Shown: positions 44,901 to 54,250, counted from the stretch's first letter. The stretch is DNA of 64,000 nt from Ferrovibrio terrae (GCF_007197755.1 NZ_CP041636.1:1772001-1836000); one strand, 5' to 3'. Translations and numbers: made by a program. The notes: generated by a model not told the origin, from the sequence alone.

Positions 44901-46280
44901 ATGCGGATTTCCCGCGCCGAACAGATCGCGCGCAACATCGCGCAGCAGGTCGAGCAGGGTCATCTGACGCCCGGCGCGCGGCTGGGCTCGGTGCGCCAGG
45001 CCGCCGCTGAATTCGGCGTGTCCAAAAACACTATGGTCGAGGCCTACGACCGCCTGGTGGCGCAAGGCTATCTCGAACCCAAGCGCGGCTCGGGCTTCTA
45101 TGTCGCGCGGCCGCGACCCAGGACATCGAGCGCGATCCGCCCCGCGCATGTCAGCGAGGCAATCGACCTGGTCTCGCTGCTGCGCGAGCAGCTCAACCAG
45201 CATTATGCCGTGCGCGTCGGCGACGGGCGGCCGCCAGCGACCTGGATGGAGGCGTCTGAACTCGGCCGTCATCTGCGCCTCAGCACGCGCGGCGGCGAAC
45301 GTGTCGAACATGGCTATGGCGCGCCGCAGGGTTATGAACCCCTGCGCGAAATGATCGCGGGCCGGCTGATCGAACGCTCGATCCATGTCACGGCTGAACA
45401 GATACTGCTCACCTTCGGCGCCAATCACGCGCTCGATCTGATCGTGCGGCATTTCATCGAACCGGGCGAGGCCGTGCTGGTCGACAGTCCCGGCTATTAC
45501 CCGCTGTTCGGCAAGCTGAGGCTGGCGCGCGCCAATGTGATTGGCGTGCGCCGCACTGCGGATGGCCCCGATCCCGAAGACCTTGAGGCCAAGGCGGCGC
45601 AGTATCGGCCCCGCCTGTTCTTCACGCAGACGCTGGCGCATAACCCGACTGGCACCTCGATGACGCCGGCTGCGATGCACCGCCTGCTGCAACAGGCCGA
45701 ACGGCTTGGCATGATCCTGGTGGAAGACGATCCCTTCGCCGACCTGCTGCCGCCGATCACGCCGCGTCTTGCCACGCTTGATCGTCTGGAGCGCGTGATC
45801 TATGTCGGCACGTTTTCCAAGACGCTGTCGGCCTCTTTACGCACCGGCTATATCGCCGCGTCGCCGGCGCTGATCCGTTCGCTCACCGATGTGAAGATGC
45901 TCACCGTGGTGAACAGTTCAGGCTATGTCGAACGCCTGATCCACGAGCTGATGGCCGATGGGCATTACCGCCATCACCTGAGCCGGCTGCGCGACCGCGT
46001 GGCGCGCGCCTCCAGCCGCGCCATGGCCGAGCTCTCCGCCATTGGCATCGACGGATTCAATCCGCCGGCCGGCGGCTATTACATGTGGTGCCCGCTGCCC
46101 GCCAGCTGCGACGATGTGGAACTGGCGCGGCTGGCGGCCGAGCGCGGCATCTTCCTGGCGCCCAGCTCGATCTTCACGCTGGACCGCGCCACGCATGTCT
46201 CGGCTCTGCGCGTCAACATCGCCTATGCGGATGATCCGGCATTTCTGGGGTTCATGGCCGAACACTGCCGCCCAGTTTAG
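44901..46280 (+). CDS. MocR-family (GntR-type wHTH plus aminotransferase domain) transcriptional regulator
   Basis: This 459-residue protein has an N-terminal GntR winged helix (RAEQIARNIAQQVEQGHLTP, then VRQAAAEFGVSKNTMVEAYD, about 3-70), a linker, and a class I aminotransferase-like domain (about 120-455) with TFGANHALDLIVRHFIEPGE, SPGYYPLFGKLR, HNPTGTSMTP and the PLP-lysine region YVGTFSKTLSASLRTGYIA. MocR proteins use PLP-linked ligands to control nearby genes. GGAGG lies before the ATG. It is divergent from the HMG-CoA reductase operon with two palindromes between, so it very probably regulates that operon and itself. Confidence 0.92.
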   Translation: MRISRAEQIARNIAQQVEQGHLTPGARLGSVRQAAAEFGVSKNTMVEAYDRLVAQGYLEPKRGSGFYVARPRPRTSSAIRPAHVSEAIDLVSLLREQLNQHYAVRVGDGRPPATWMEASELGRHLRLSTRGGERVEHGYGAPQGYEPLREMIAGRLIERSIHVTAEQILLTFGANHALDLIVRHFIEPGEAVLVDSPGYYPLFGKLRLARANVIGVRRTADGPDPEDLEAKAAQYRPRLFFTQTLAHNPTGTSMTPAAMHRLLQQAERLGMILVEDDPFADLLPPITPRLATLDRLERVIYVGTFSKTLSASLRTGYIAASPALIRSLTDVKMLTVVNSSGYVERLIHELMADGHYRHHLSRLRDRVARASSRAMAELSAIGIDGFNPPAGGYYMWCPLPASCDDVELARLAAERGIFLAPSSIFTLDRATHVSALRVNIAYADDPAFLGFMAEHCRPV

Positions 46281-46281
46281 C

Positions 46282-46947
46282 CTAAGCTGGCGTGCGGCGT
46301 TTAAGGCAGCCATTGAGAAACAGTTCGACCGCGTGGTCGATGGCGGCATCAAGCGCAGCCTTTGATTTCGCCGCCGGTTTGCCGGCCAGCAGCAGGCCGA
46401 GCTGGTTCTGCGCCAGCACCATGCCGAGGAACTGCTGCGCCGCCAGGTCCGGGTTGGCGATCCGCAGGCTCGGCTGCGCCTTCAGATATTCCGCCAGGGT
46501 GGCGGCGATGGCGACCGGGCCATGGCGGTGGATGAGCCGGCCGAGCTGCGGCTGGCGGGCGGCCTCGGCCACCACCAGACGGTGCAGCGCCAATGAGCGC
46601 GGGGCGAGTGCGAGGTCGAGATAGGCGCGCGCCATCTGCCGCAGTGCCTTTTCAGGGGGCAGTCCGGCCAGGGTCATGCGCTGGAAAGCGCCGGTCAGCC
46701 GGCCGGCCAGTTCGGCGATGATGGCGCTGAACAGCGCCTGCTTGCTGGAAAAATGCGCATAAACCGTGATTTTCGAGACTTTGGCGCGGGCTGCGATCGC
46801 ATCCATGCTGGCGGCGTGGTACCCGCCCTCGAGGAAGACGTCCATCGCCACCGCCAGGATATCGGCATGCTTGCGGGCATCGGCCGGGCGTCCGCGCCGC
46901 CGTGGCGGCGGGGTGGGGGAATTGGTACGTTTGGTCCGTGCTGTCAT
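46282..46947 (-). CDS. TetR-family regulator (AcrR type)
   Basis: This 221-residue protein has a disordered Pro/Arg-rich N-terminus, then a TetR helix-turn-helix (ADILAVAMDVFLEGGYHAAS, then MDAIAARAKVSKITVYAHFS, about 28-70) with SSKQALFSAII, and an AcrR_C-like ligand domain with PRSLALHRLVVAEAARQPQL. No good Shine-Dalgarno precedes the ATG. It is divergent from an RND efflux pair and most likely represses it. Its 3' end faces the MocR gene with a 1-nt gap. Confidence 0.88.
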   Translation of the reverse strand: MTARTKRTNSPTPPPRRRGRPADARKHADILAVAMDVFLEGGYHAASMDAIAARAKVSKITVYAHFSSKQALFSAIIAELAGRLTGAFQRMTLAGLPPEKALRQMARAYLDLALAPRSLALHRLVVAEAARQPQLGRLIHRHGPVAIAATLAEYLKAQPSLRIANPDLAAQQFLGMVLAQNQLGLLLAGKPAAKSKAALDAAIDHAVELFLNGCLKRRTPA

Positions 46948-46957
46948 GCGGTAATAA

Positions 46958-47026
46958 TTGCCTTATATTTTCTACACTCTACAGTACAGATATATGGCGC
47001 GCATCCGGATCCGCATGAGGATCCGG
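46958..47026 (+). promoter_or_regulatory. Candidate promoter and hairpin/operator of the RND efflux genes
   Basis: TTGCCT (46958-46963) and TACAGT (46980-46985) are 16 bp apart in an AT-rich stretch and could form the promoter. Downstream is a perfect inverted repeat CCGGATCC (47005-47012) and GGATCCGG (47019-47026) with a 6-bp spacer, in the expected 5' untranslated region. It could be a regulator site or an mRNA hairpin. Placement between the TetR and RND genes supports regulation. Confidence 0.45.
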
Positions 47027-47078
47027 CGAAAACCCGGGGAGGGGTGGCGCCGTAGATTTCCGAATTGGCAGGCGGGTG

Positions 47079-48173
47079 ATGAAGAAGAGCTTCGGTATCA
47101 GCATTGTTGCGCTGGCGGTGGTCGGCGGCGTGATCTGGGTTTACGGCCCGGAGATCCGCGAGAAGGTCACGCCCAGCGCATCGGGCACGACGGCGACCGC
47201 GCCGCGGCAGGGCAGCGCGCAGGCGCCGATCCCGGTGGATATCCGCCAGGTCGGCACCGGCGCGGTGCGTCAGCAGATCGAAGCCATCGGCAGCCTGCGC
47301 TCGGATGAGTCTGTCGTGGTGCGGCCGGAAATCGCCGGACGTGTCAGCGAAATCCTATTCGAGGAAGGCCAGCCGGTGAAGCGCGGTGCGCCGCTGCTGC
47401 GGCTCGACGCCGCCATCGCACGCGCGCAGGTCAACCAGGCGCGCGCCAGCATCACGCTCAGCCGCGCCAATTTCAGCCGCGCCAAGGAACTGGCCGACCG
47501 TGGCGCCGGCACCCAGCGCACGCTGGACGAAGCGCAGGCCAAGATGTCGACTGACGAAGCGGCTCTGGCGCTCGCCCAGGCCACACTCGACAAGAGCACG
47601 CTCAGCGCGCCCTTCGACGGCATCCTCGGCCTGCGCCAGGTCAGCGTCGGCGACTATGTCAATCCTGGCCAGACCATCGCCAATATCGAAAGCGTCGAAC
47701 AGCTGAAGGTCGATTTCCGCATTCCGGAAATCTATGCCCAGGTCATCGCCAGCGGCCAGGCGATCCGCGTGCGCCTCGATGGCTTCCCCGGCGCGACCTT
47801 TGACGGCCGCGTCTATGCCATCGATCCGGCGATCGACCCGAACGGCCGCGCCGTGATCCTGCGCGCCCGCCTGCCCAATGCCGACAAGAAGCTGCGGCCG
47901 GGCATGTTCGCCCGCGTCACGCTGATCGTGGAAGAGCGCCCGAATGCGGTGCTGATCCCCGAAACCGCGCTGATGCCGATGGGGCGCGATGTCTTCGCCT
48001 TCCGCGTCATCGATGGCAAGGCCGTGCAGACCAGGCTGCGCACCGGCCTGCGCCGCGGCGGCGAGGTCGAGGTGCTGGAGGGCCTGCAGGCCGGTGACAC
48101 CATCGTGTCGGAAGGCGCGCAGAAGCTGCGCGACGGCCAGTTCGTACGCGCGTCGAAGCTGGCGGGTTCGTAA
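47079..48173 (+). CDS. RND efflux periplasmic adaptor (membrane fusion protein)
   Basis: This 364-residue protein has an N-terminal hydrophobic anchor (about 7-20), a barrel-sandwich/lipoyl half-motif VRPEIAGRVSEILFEEGQPV, a coiled-coil hairpin (about 105-165, ASITLSRANFSRAKELADRG) and the second lipoyl half LSAPFDGILGLRQVSVGDYV. A beta-barrel with GQAIRVRLDGFPGATFDGRV follows. It links the inner-membrane pump to an outer-membrane channel. No lipobox is present. A GTG one codon upstream (47076) is an alternative start. The RND gene follows after 3 nt. Confidence 0.92.
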   Translation: MKKSFGISIVALAVVGGVIWVYGPEIREKVTPSASGTTATAPRQGSAQAPIPVDIRQVGTGAVRQQIEAIGSLRSDESVVVRPEIAGRVSEILFEEGQPVKRGAPLLRLDAAIARAQVNQARASITLSRANFSRAKELADRGAGTQRTLDEAQAKMSTDEAALALAQATLDKSTLSAPFDGILGLRQVSVGDYVNPGQTIANIESVEQLKVDFRIPEIYAQVIASGQAIRVRLDGFPGATFDGRVYAIDPAIDPNGRAVILRARLPNADKKLRPGMFARVTLIVEERPNAVLIPETALMPMGRDVFAFRVIDGKAVQTRLRTGLRRGGEVEVLEGLQAGDTIVSEGAQKLRDGQFVRASKLAGS

Positions 48174-48176
48174 GCC

Positions 48177-51100
48177 ATGAAAATCTCCGACCTCTGCATC
48201 CGACGGCCCGTTTTCGCCACCGTGCTCAGCCTGGTGGTGATCCTGGTCGGCCTTGTCGCCTTCACGCGGCTGACGGTGCGCGAATATCCCAATATCGATC
48301 CGCCGGTGGTGCTGGTGGAAACCGTCTATCGCGGCGCCAGCGCGGAAGTGATCGAAAGCCAGGTTACGCGCGTGCTGGAAGAGTCGATCGCCGGCATCGA
48401 GGGGATCGACTTCGTGCGCTCGATCACGCGGCCGGAGCGCAGTCTGGTGGTGGTGCGCTTCAAGCTGTCGCGTGACGCAGAGTCCACCGCCAATGACGTG
48501 CGCGACCGCGTCAGCCGCGTGCGCGGTAAGCTGCCCGATGAAATCGACGAGCCGATCGTGTCGAAGGTCGAGGCCGATGCCCAGCCGGTGCTCTATATCG
48601 CCTTCTCGTCGGATCGCCATTCCGCACTTGAATTGACCGATTTTGCCGACCGCTATGTGAAAGACCGCCTGCAGTCGATCGCCGGCGTGTCCGAGGCGCG
48701 TATTTTCGGCGAGCGCCGCTACGCCATGCGCATCTGGCTCGATGCCGGGCGTCTGGCCGCCTACAACCTGACGCCGCAGGATGTGGAAGGCGCGCTGCGC
48801 CGCCAGAATGTCGATCTTCCGGCCGGCCGCATCGAAAGCCGCAACATGGAATTCACCGTGCTGTCGGAAACCGACCTGCGCACGGCCGAACAGTTCGGCG
48901 CCATTATTGTCCGTGAAGTGAACAGTTACCCGGTGCGGCTCAGCGATGTCGGCCATGTCGAGGTCGGCCCGGCCGATGAGCGCGTCAGCGTGCGTTTCAA
49001 CGGCAAGCCCGCCGTCTCGCTTGGCGTCGTCAAGCAGGCGGTTGCCAATCCGCTGGATATTTCCGCAGGCGTGCGCGAGGCGCTGCCGTCGATCCTGGAA
49101 AACCTGCCCGAAGGCATGCAGGCGCAGATCGCCTACGACACCTCCGTCTTCATCCGCGCCTCCATCGACTCGGTGTATCGCACCATTGGCGAGGCGGTTC
49201 TGCTGGTGGTGGCGGTGGTGTTCCTGTTCCTGCGCAACTGGCGCGCCACGCTGATTCCGGTTGTCACCATCCCGGCCTCGCTGATGGGCGCGTTCGCCAT
49301 CATGTATGCGATGGGTTTCACCATCAACACGCTGACCCTGCTCGCCATGGTGCTGGCCATCGGCCTGGTGGTCGACGACGCCATCGTGGTGCTGGAAAAC
49401 ATCTATCGCCATATCGAAGACGGCATGGCGCCGCTGGACGCCGCCTTCAAGGGCGCCAAGGAAATCGGTTTCGCCGTGGTGGCGATGACGCTGACGCTGG
49501 CCGCCGTCTATGCGCCGATCGGCTTCATGAGCGGCACGACCGGCCGCCTGTTCACCGAATTCGCCTGGGCGCTGGCCGGTGCCGTGCTGGTCTCCGGCTT
49601 CGTCGCGCTGACGCTCAGCCCGATGATGTGCGGCCGCCTGCTCAAGCATGAAGTGAGCCATGGCCGGCTGTTCAACCTGGTGGAAAAAGCGCTCAACGGC
49701 ATGACCGACGGCTACAGCCGTTTTCTGCGGCAGGCGCTGAAGGCGCGGCCGCTGGTGATCCTGATCGGCGTCGTCTTTGCCGGCGGCAGCTATTTCCTGT
49801 TCGCCATGCTGAAGCCCGAACTGTCGCCCATTGAAGACCGCGGCACCATCATCGGCAGCTTCAACGGCCCCGAAGGTGCCACGCTGAACTACATGGAGAA
49901 ATACGCCCGCCAGGTCGAGAGGATCATGGAAGAAGTGCCCGAGGCGGTGTCGCGCTTCGTGGTGTCGGGCAATCCGATCCTGTCGCAGGGTGTGTCATTC
50001 ACCCGCCTGGAACACTGGAACGACCGCGACCGCAAGCAGCAGCAGATCGTCACCCAGCTGACGCCCAGGTTCAACGAGCTGGCCGGCGTGCAGGGCTTCG
50101 TCAACAATCCGCCGTCGCTGGGCCAGAATCTGCGCTCGCCGCCGGTCTGGATCGTACTGCAGGGCAGCATGGACTACAGCGAACTCAACCGCCTGGTCGG
50201 CCTGGTGACGGCCGAGGCGGCGAAGTATCCGGCGCTGACCAACATCGACACCCGGCTGAAAATGAACAAGCCGGAGATCAAGGTTGCGGTCAATCGCGAG
50301 AAGGCGTCCGATCTCGGCATCGATGTCGACACCATCGGCCGCACGCTGGAAACCATGCTGGGCGGCCGCCAGGTCACGCGCTTCAAGCAGAACGGCAAGC
50401 AGTACGACGTCATTGTGCAGGTGGCCAATATCGAGCGCGCCAACCCGGAAGACCTGTCGAAGATCTATGTACGCGGCCGCAGCGGCCAGATGGTGCAGCT
50501 GTCGAACCTGGTCGATGTGCGCGAGTCGCTCACCGCGCGCGAACTCACCCGCATGAGCCAGCTGCGCGCCGCCGACGTGACCGCCAACGTGGCGCCGGGC
50601 TATTCGGAAGGCGAGGCGCTGGCCCAGCTGGAAGCCGCCGCCCGCGCGGTGCTGCCAGCCACGGTGCAGATCGACTACAACGGCCAGTCGCGCGAATTCA
50701 AGCAGGCCTCGGGCGATATCCTGTTCACTTTCATCCTTGCGCTGTTGTTCATCTACCTGGTGCTGGCGGCGCAGTTCGAAAGCTTCATCGACCCCTTCAT
50801 CATCATGCTGACGGTGCCGCTCTCGATGACCGGCGCGCTGCTGGCACTGAAACTGGGCGGCGGCACGATGAACATCTACAGCCAGGTGGGATTGGTCACA
50901 CTGGTCGGCCTGATCACCAAGAACGGCATCCTGATCGTGGAATTCGCCAACCAGCTGCAGGAAGAAGGCCGCAGCCGGCTGGAGGCCGTGATCGAGGCCG
51001 CGTCGCTGCGCCTGCGCCCGATCCTGATGACCACGGCGGCGATGGTGCTGGGCGCGCTGCCGCTCGCCATGGCGCTGGGCGCCGGCGCCGAAAGCCGCAA

Positions 51101-51248
51101 CCAGATCGGCCTCGTCATCGTCGGCGGCCTGCTGCTTGGCACGCTGCTGACGCTGTTCGTGGTGCCGACCGCCTATACGCTGCTGGCACGCGACCGCAGC
51201 AAGGTGAAGGCCGCCGCTCCTGCGGCGGTGCACCATCCGGCCGAGTGA
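48177..51248 (+). CDS. RND (HAE1/AcrB-type) efflux transporter
   Basis: This 1023-residue inner-membrane protein starts MKISDLCIRRPVFATVLSLV. It has two repeats of six helices with large periplasmic loops. The proton-relay aspartates occur in AIGLVVDDAIVVLENIYRHI (TM4), and the end of the second half shows GLVTLVGLITKNGILIVEFA and LRPILMTTAAMVLGALPLAM. These are HAE1 drug/hydrophobic-compound exporter features. No TolC-like gene is in the window, so it must share an outer-membrane factor. A terminator follows at 51261. Confidence 0.94.
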   Translation: MKISDLCIRRPVFATVLSLVVILVGLVAFTRLTVREYPNIDPPVVLVETVYRGASAEVIESQVTRVLEESIAGIEGIDFVRSITRPERSLVVVRFKLSRDAESTANDVRDRVSRVRGKLPDEIDEPIVSKVEADAQPVLYIAFSSDRHSALELTDFADRYVKDRLQSIAGVSEARIFGERRYAMRIWLDAGRLAAYNLTPQDVEGALRRQNVDLPAGRIESRNMEFTVLSETDLRTAEQFGAIIVREVNSYPVRLSDVGHVEVGPADERVSVRFNGKPAVSLGVVKQAVANPLDISAGVREALPSILENLPEGMQAQIAYDTSVFIRASIDSVYRTIGEAVLLVVAVVFLFLRNWRATLIPVVTIPASLMGAFAIMYAMGFTINTLTLLAMVLAIGLVVDDAIVVLENIYRHIEDGMAPLDAAFKGAKEIGFAVVAMTLTLAAVYAPIGFMSGTTGRLFTEFAWALAGAVLVSGFVALTLSPMMCGRLLKHEVSHGRLFNLVEKALNGMTDGYSRFLRQALKARPLVILIGVVFAGGSYFLFAMLKPELSPIEDRGTIIGSFNGPEGATLNYMEKYARQVERIMEEVPEAVSRFVVSGNPILSQGVSFTRLEHWNDRDRKQQQIVTQLTPRFNELAGVQGFVNNPPSLGQNLRSPPVWIVLQGSMDYSELNRLVGLVTAEAAKYPALTNIDTRLKMNKPEIKVAVNREKASDLGIDVDTIGRTLETMLGGRQVTRFKQNGKQYDVIVQVANIERANPEDLSKIYVRGRSGQMVQLSNLVDVRESLTARELTRMSQLRAADVTANVAPGYSEGEALAQLEAAARAVLPATVQIDYNGQSREFKQASGDILFTFILALLFIYLVLAAQFESFIDPFIIMLTVPLSMTGALLALKLGGGTMNIYSQVGLVTLVGLITKNGILIVEFANQLQEEGRSRLEAVIEAASLRLRPILMTTAAMVLGALPLAMALGAGAESRNQIGLVIVGGLLLGTLLTLFVVPTAYTLLARDRSKVKAAAPAAVHHPAE

Positions 51249-51260
51249 CTGCTGTCTGCT

Positions 51261-51288
51261 GGCGGGGCCTTGATCAGCCCCGCCTCTT
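51261..51288 (+). terminator. Probable terminator after the RND operon
   Basis: The 8-bp stem GGCGGGGC (51261-51268) with GCCCCGCC (51277-51284) has an 8-nt loop and is followed by TCTT. It is 12 nt after the RND stop. The T-run is short, so termination may be incomplete. Confidence 0.65.
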
Positions 51289-51320
51289 GATCGAGCACGG
51301 AGGTCGGGCATTATCGCCGC

Positions 51321-52382
51321 ATGACCGCAGCCGCAACCCTGCCGCCCGAAATCAACGATGCCTCCGCCTGGTATGGCCCGGCCATGCTGCAGGACCAGAG
51401 CTGGCTCACGCATTTCACACCTGACGAAGTCGCCGAGGTCGAGGCCGCGATGCGGCGTATCGCCAGCGGCCCGGATGCGGTAGCCGCGCAGCTGACGCCG
51501 GCGGATTTCCCGTTGCCGATACTGGGCCCGCGGCTGGCCGGCATCAGGGCCGAGGTGCTGGACGGTCGCGGCTTTGCGCTGCTGCGCGGACTGCCGGTCA
51601 AGCACTGGTCCTTGCGTGAATCCGCGATTGCCTTTCTCGGGATCGGCAGCCATCTGGGCAGCGCGCGGTCACAGAATGCGCGCGGACATATCCTTGGCCA
51701 TGTCAGGGATATGGGGCTCAGCAGCAACGATCCGAATGTGCGTATCTACCAGACGCATGAACGCCAGACGTTTCACACCGATTCCGCCGATATCGTCGGG
51801 CTGCTGTGCCTGCAGGTGGCAAAATCCGGGGGCCATTCGGCTCTGGTCAGTTCGGTCACCGTGTTCAACGAAATGCGCCGGCGCCGGCCGGACCTGCTGG
51901 CGCATCTGCTGGCACCCATCGAGACCGACCGGCGCGGCGAAGTGCCGGTGGGCGAGAAGCCGTATTTCACCATCCCGACCTACAACTGGCATGACGGCCA
52001 TCTCTCGGCGATCTATCAGCGCCAGTATATCGAGAGCGCACGCCGCTTCGACGACGTCGCGCCGCTGACGCCCGAACAGGTCGAGGCCTATGACCTGTTC
52101 GACGCGCTGTGCAACGATCCGGCGCTGAATTTCCACATGGTGCTGGAGCCGGGCGATGTGCAGCTGGTGCACAATCACACCCTGCTGCATGATCGCACGG
52201 CCTTTGAGGACTGGGATGATCCGGCGCAGCGGCGGCACCTGCTGCGGCTCTGGCTGGCGCCGAAACAGGCACGATCGCTGCCGCCGGTCTTCGCCCAGCG
52301 CTATGGCAGCGTCACGCCCGGCGAGCGCGGCGGGATTATTGTCCCTGGCACGCAGCTGACCGTGCCTTTCGAAGCGGTATGA
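51321..52382 (+). CDS. TauD/TfdA-family Fe(II)/2-oxoglutarate dioxygenase
   Basis: This 353-residue protein has the iron facial triad His152 and Asp154 (RQTFHTDSADIVGLL) and His290 (VHNHTLLHDRTAFEDW). The 2-oxoglutarate arginine lies in RRHLLRLWLAPK. The RGFALLRGLPV and LGHVRDMGLSSNDPNVRIYQ segments match the large TfdA-like branch. Such enzymes hydroxylate aliphatic C-H bonds, for example in gamma-butyrobetaine, taurine or phenoxyacetates. The stop overlaps the next gene, a 3-hydroxyacyl-CoA dehydrogenase homologue, by 4 nt, suggesting hydroxylation followed by oxidation of the new alcohol. Substrate unknown. Confidence 0.88.
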   Translation: MTAAATLPPEINDASAWYGPAMLQDQSWLTHFTPDEVAEVEAAMRRIASGPDAVAAQLTPADFPLPILGPRLAGIRAEVLDGRGFALLRGLPVKHWSLRESAIAFLGIGSHLGSARSQNARGHILGHVRDMGLSSNDPNVRIYQTHERQTFHTDSADIVGLLCLQVAKSGGHSALVSSVTVFNEMRRRRPDLLAHLLAPIETDRRGEVPVGEKPYFTIPTYNWHDGHLSAIYQRQYIESARRFDDVAPLTPEQVEAYDLFDALCNDPALNFHMVLEPGDVQLVHNHTLLHDRTAFEDWDDPAQRRHLLRLWLAPKQARSLPPVFAQRYGSVTPGERGGIIVPGTQLTVPFEAV

Positions 52383-53308
52383 GCATGATGGATATAAAAA
52401 CGGTTGCCATTGTTGGCGGCGGACTGATCGGCGCCAGCTGGGCGGCGTTGTTCACGGCAAACGATATCGACGTTATCGCCTGGGACCCCGATGCCACGGC
52501 GCGTGCGCTGTTCCGCGAGCGTATGAAAGCGGCGCGCAAGCAGCTGGCCCAGCTCGGCCGGCGTGGCAAAGGCAAGGTGAAGGTTGTGGCGCGGCTCAAG
52601 GCGGCCGTTGCCGATGCCGACCTGATCCAGGAAAACGCACCCGAGAAACTGGAACTGAAGCACAAGCTGTTTGCCGAGATTCTCGCCGCCGCCAAACCGC
52701 AGGCCACCATTGCCAGCAGCACATCCTCCTTTGCCTGGTCGCAGCTGACCGAGGGCATGAAAGACGCGGCGTCGCGACTGATCGTGTCGCATCCTTTCAA
52801 TCCGCCGCATCTGGTTCCGCTGGTCGAACTCTATGGCACCGATGCCGACCGCGTGGCGCAGGCCGGCGCCTTCTATGAGGCGATGGGCAAGGTGACGATC
52901 CGCATGAAGCGCGAGGCGCCCGGCCATGTCGCCAACCGGCTGGCCTCGGCGCTGTATCGCGAGGCCGTGCATATCGTCGCCGAGGGCATCGCCGGTGTTG
53001 CTGATGTCGACAAGGCGCTGGTCGAAGGTCCGGGTCTGCGCTGGTCGATCCAGGGCGCGCATATGACCTATCACCTCGGCGGCGGTGATGGCGGCTACCG
53101 TCACTATCTCGACCATCTCGGCCCCAGTCAGGAAAAGCGCTGGGCCGCCCTCGGCCAGCCGTCATTGACCTCCGAGGTAAAGGACAGGCTGGTGCGCGGC
53201 GTCGATGAGGAAGCCGCCGGCCGCAGCATCGCGGAGCTGTCGGCCGAACGCGACACCATGCTGATCGAGACGCTGAAACTGCGGGCGAAGCAGCGCCGGC
53301 AGCGCTGA
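52379..53308 (+). CDS. 3-hydroxyacyl-CoA dehydrogenase family protein (L-carnitine dehydrogenase-like)
   Basis: This 309-residue NAD-dependent dehydrogenase has the Rossmann motif VAIVGGGLIGASWAALFTAN (GxGxxG), then DADLIQENAPEKLELKHKLF, the substrate loop SSTSSFAWSQLTEGMKD and the catalytic His in IVSHPFNPPHLVPLVELYGT. The C-terminal domain has PGHVANRLASALYREAVHIV and GPGLRWSIQGAHMTYHLGGG, close to the L-carnitine/3-hydroxy acid dehydrogenase branch rather than to beta-oxidation FadB-type proteins. Coupled to the dioxygenase upstream. The exact alcohol is not known. Confidence 0.87.
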   Translation: MSMMDIKTVAIVGGGLIGASWAALFTANDIDVIAWDPDATARALFRERMKAARKQLAQLGRRGKGKVKVVARLKAAVADADLIQENAPEKLELKHKLFAEILAAAKPQATIASSTSSFAWSQLTEGMKDAASRLIVSHPFNPPHLVPLVELYGTDADRVAQAGAFYEAMGKVTIRMKREAPGHVANRLASALYREAVHIVAEGIAGVADVDKALVEGPGLRWSIQGAHMTYHLGGGDGGYRHYLDHLGPSQEKRWAALGQPSLTSEVKDRLVRGVDEEAAGRSIAELSAERDTMLIETLKLRAKQRRQR

Positions 53309-53425
53309 ACCGCGAAATGTAGCCAGACAATATTCGGCCCATAATTCGGTCCTGGCCGAAACATCCTGCCTTGTTCCGGCACGATCCGGCCTTACTCTGG
53401 TGCAAACAAACCAGAGGAAACCGCC

Positions 53426-54250
53426 ATGCCTGTCTCCGCCACCGACAAACGCACCGCCTTCCGCAAGCTGCATGAGAGCGGCTGCTTCGTCATTCCCAAT
53501 CCCTGGGATGCCGGCTCAGCCGTGCTGCTGCAGAGTCTGGGTTTCAAGGCGCTCGCCTCCAGCAGCGCCGGCATGGCCTGGTCGATGGCGAAGCCCGACA
53601 ACAAGGTTGAGCGTGACGACGTGCTGGCGCATCTGCGCGCGCTGACCGCTGCCACCGACATTCCCGTCAATGCCGATTACGAGAACGGTTTCGCCGACGA
53701 CCCGGACGGTGTCGCCGCCAATGTGGTCAGGGCGGTCGAGGCTGGTGTCGCCGGGCTGTCGATCGAGGATTCGACCGGCAACAAGGCGGCGCCGCTGTAT
53801 GATTTCGACCTCGCCGTGAAGCGCATCGCGGCGGCGCGGGCTGCCATCGACAAGACCAACAGCGGTGTGCTGCTGACCGCGCGCACCGAAGGTTTCTTTG
53901 TCGGTCGTCCGGACCTGGACGAGACGGTGAAGCGGCTGAAGGCCTTCGCGGCCGCCGGCGCCGATGTGCTCTATGCGCCCGGCATCAAAGAAGACGCGCA
54001 GATCCAGGCGGTGGTCCAGGCTGCCGGGAGCAAGCCGGTCAATATGCTGACCATGGGGCAGAGCGTGGCCGACCTGGCCAGGCTCGGCGTGCGCCGCATC
54101 AGCGTCGGCGGTTCGCTGGCGCGCGTTGCCTGGGGTGAATTCATCCGCACCGCCAAGGAGATTGCCGCCGAAGGCACCTTTGAGCATTTCAAGCAAGGCG
54201 CACCGGGTGCGGAACTGAACCGGCTGTTCACCCAGCGCCTGAACAGCTGA
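53426..54250 (+). CDS. Isocitrate lyase / PEP mutase superfamily enzyme
   Basis: This 274-residue TIM-barrel protein has PNPWDAGSAVLLQSLGFKAL, NADYENGFADDPDGVAANVV with the metal-binding acids, GVAGLSIEDSTGNKAAPLYD and VLLTARTEGFFVGRPDLDE. It matches the small, single-domain oxaloacetate-decarboxylase-like/PEP-mutase-like group rather than true isocitrate lyase, as the KKCGH catalytic loop is absent. Likely it cleaves or decarboxylates a 2-oxo or 2-hydroxy dicarboxylate. GAGGAAA precedes the ATG. It lies 117 nt downstream of the dehydrogenase gene on the same strand. Confidence 0.85.
   Translation: MPVSATDKRTAFRKLHESGCFVIPNPWDAGSAVLLQSLGFKALASSSAGMAWSMAKPDNKVERDDVLAHLRALTAATDIPVNADYENGFADDPDGVAANVVRAVEAGVAGLSIEDSTGNKAAPLYDFDLAVKRIAAARAAIDKTNSGVLLTARTEGFFVGRPDLDETVKRLKAFAAAGADVLYAPGIKEDAQIQAVVQAAGSKPVNMLTMGQSVADLARLGVRRISVGGSLARVAWGEFIRTAKEIAAEGTFEHFKQGAPGAELNRLFTQRLNS

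Noticed and set aside
47355-49661. A 768-codon open frame on the minus strand opposite the RND efflux genes
   Set aside because: The composition is the usual antisense shadow of high-GC coding DNA (His, Gln, Asp and Arg rich), and the plus strand carries two well-conserved proteins.
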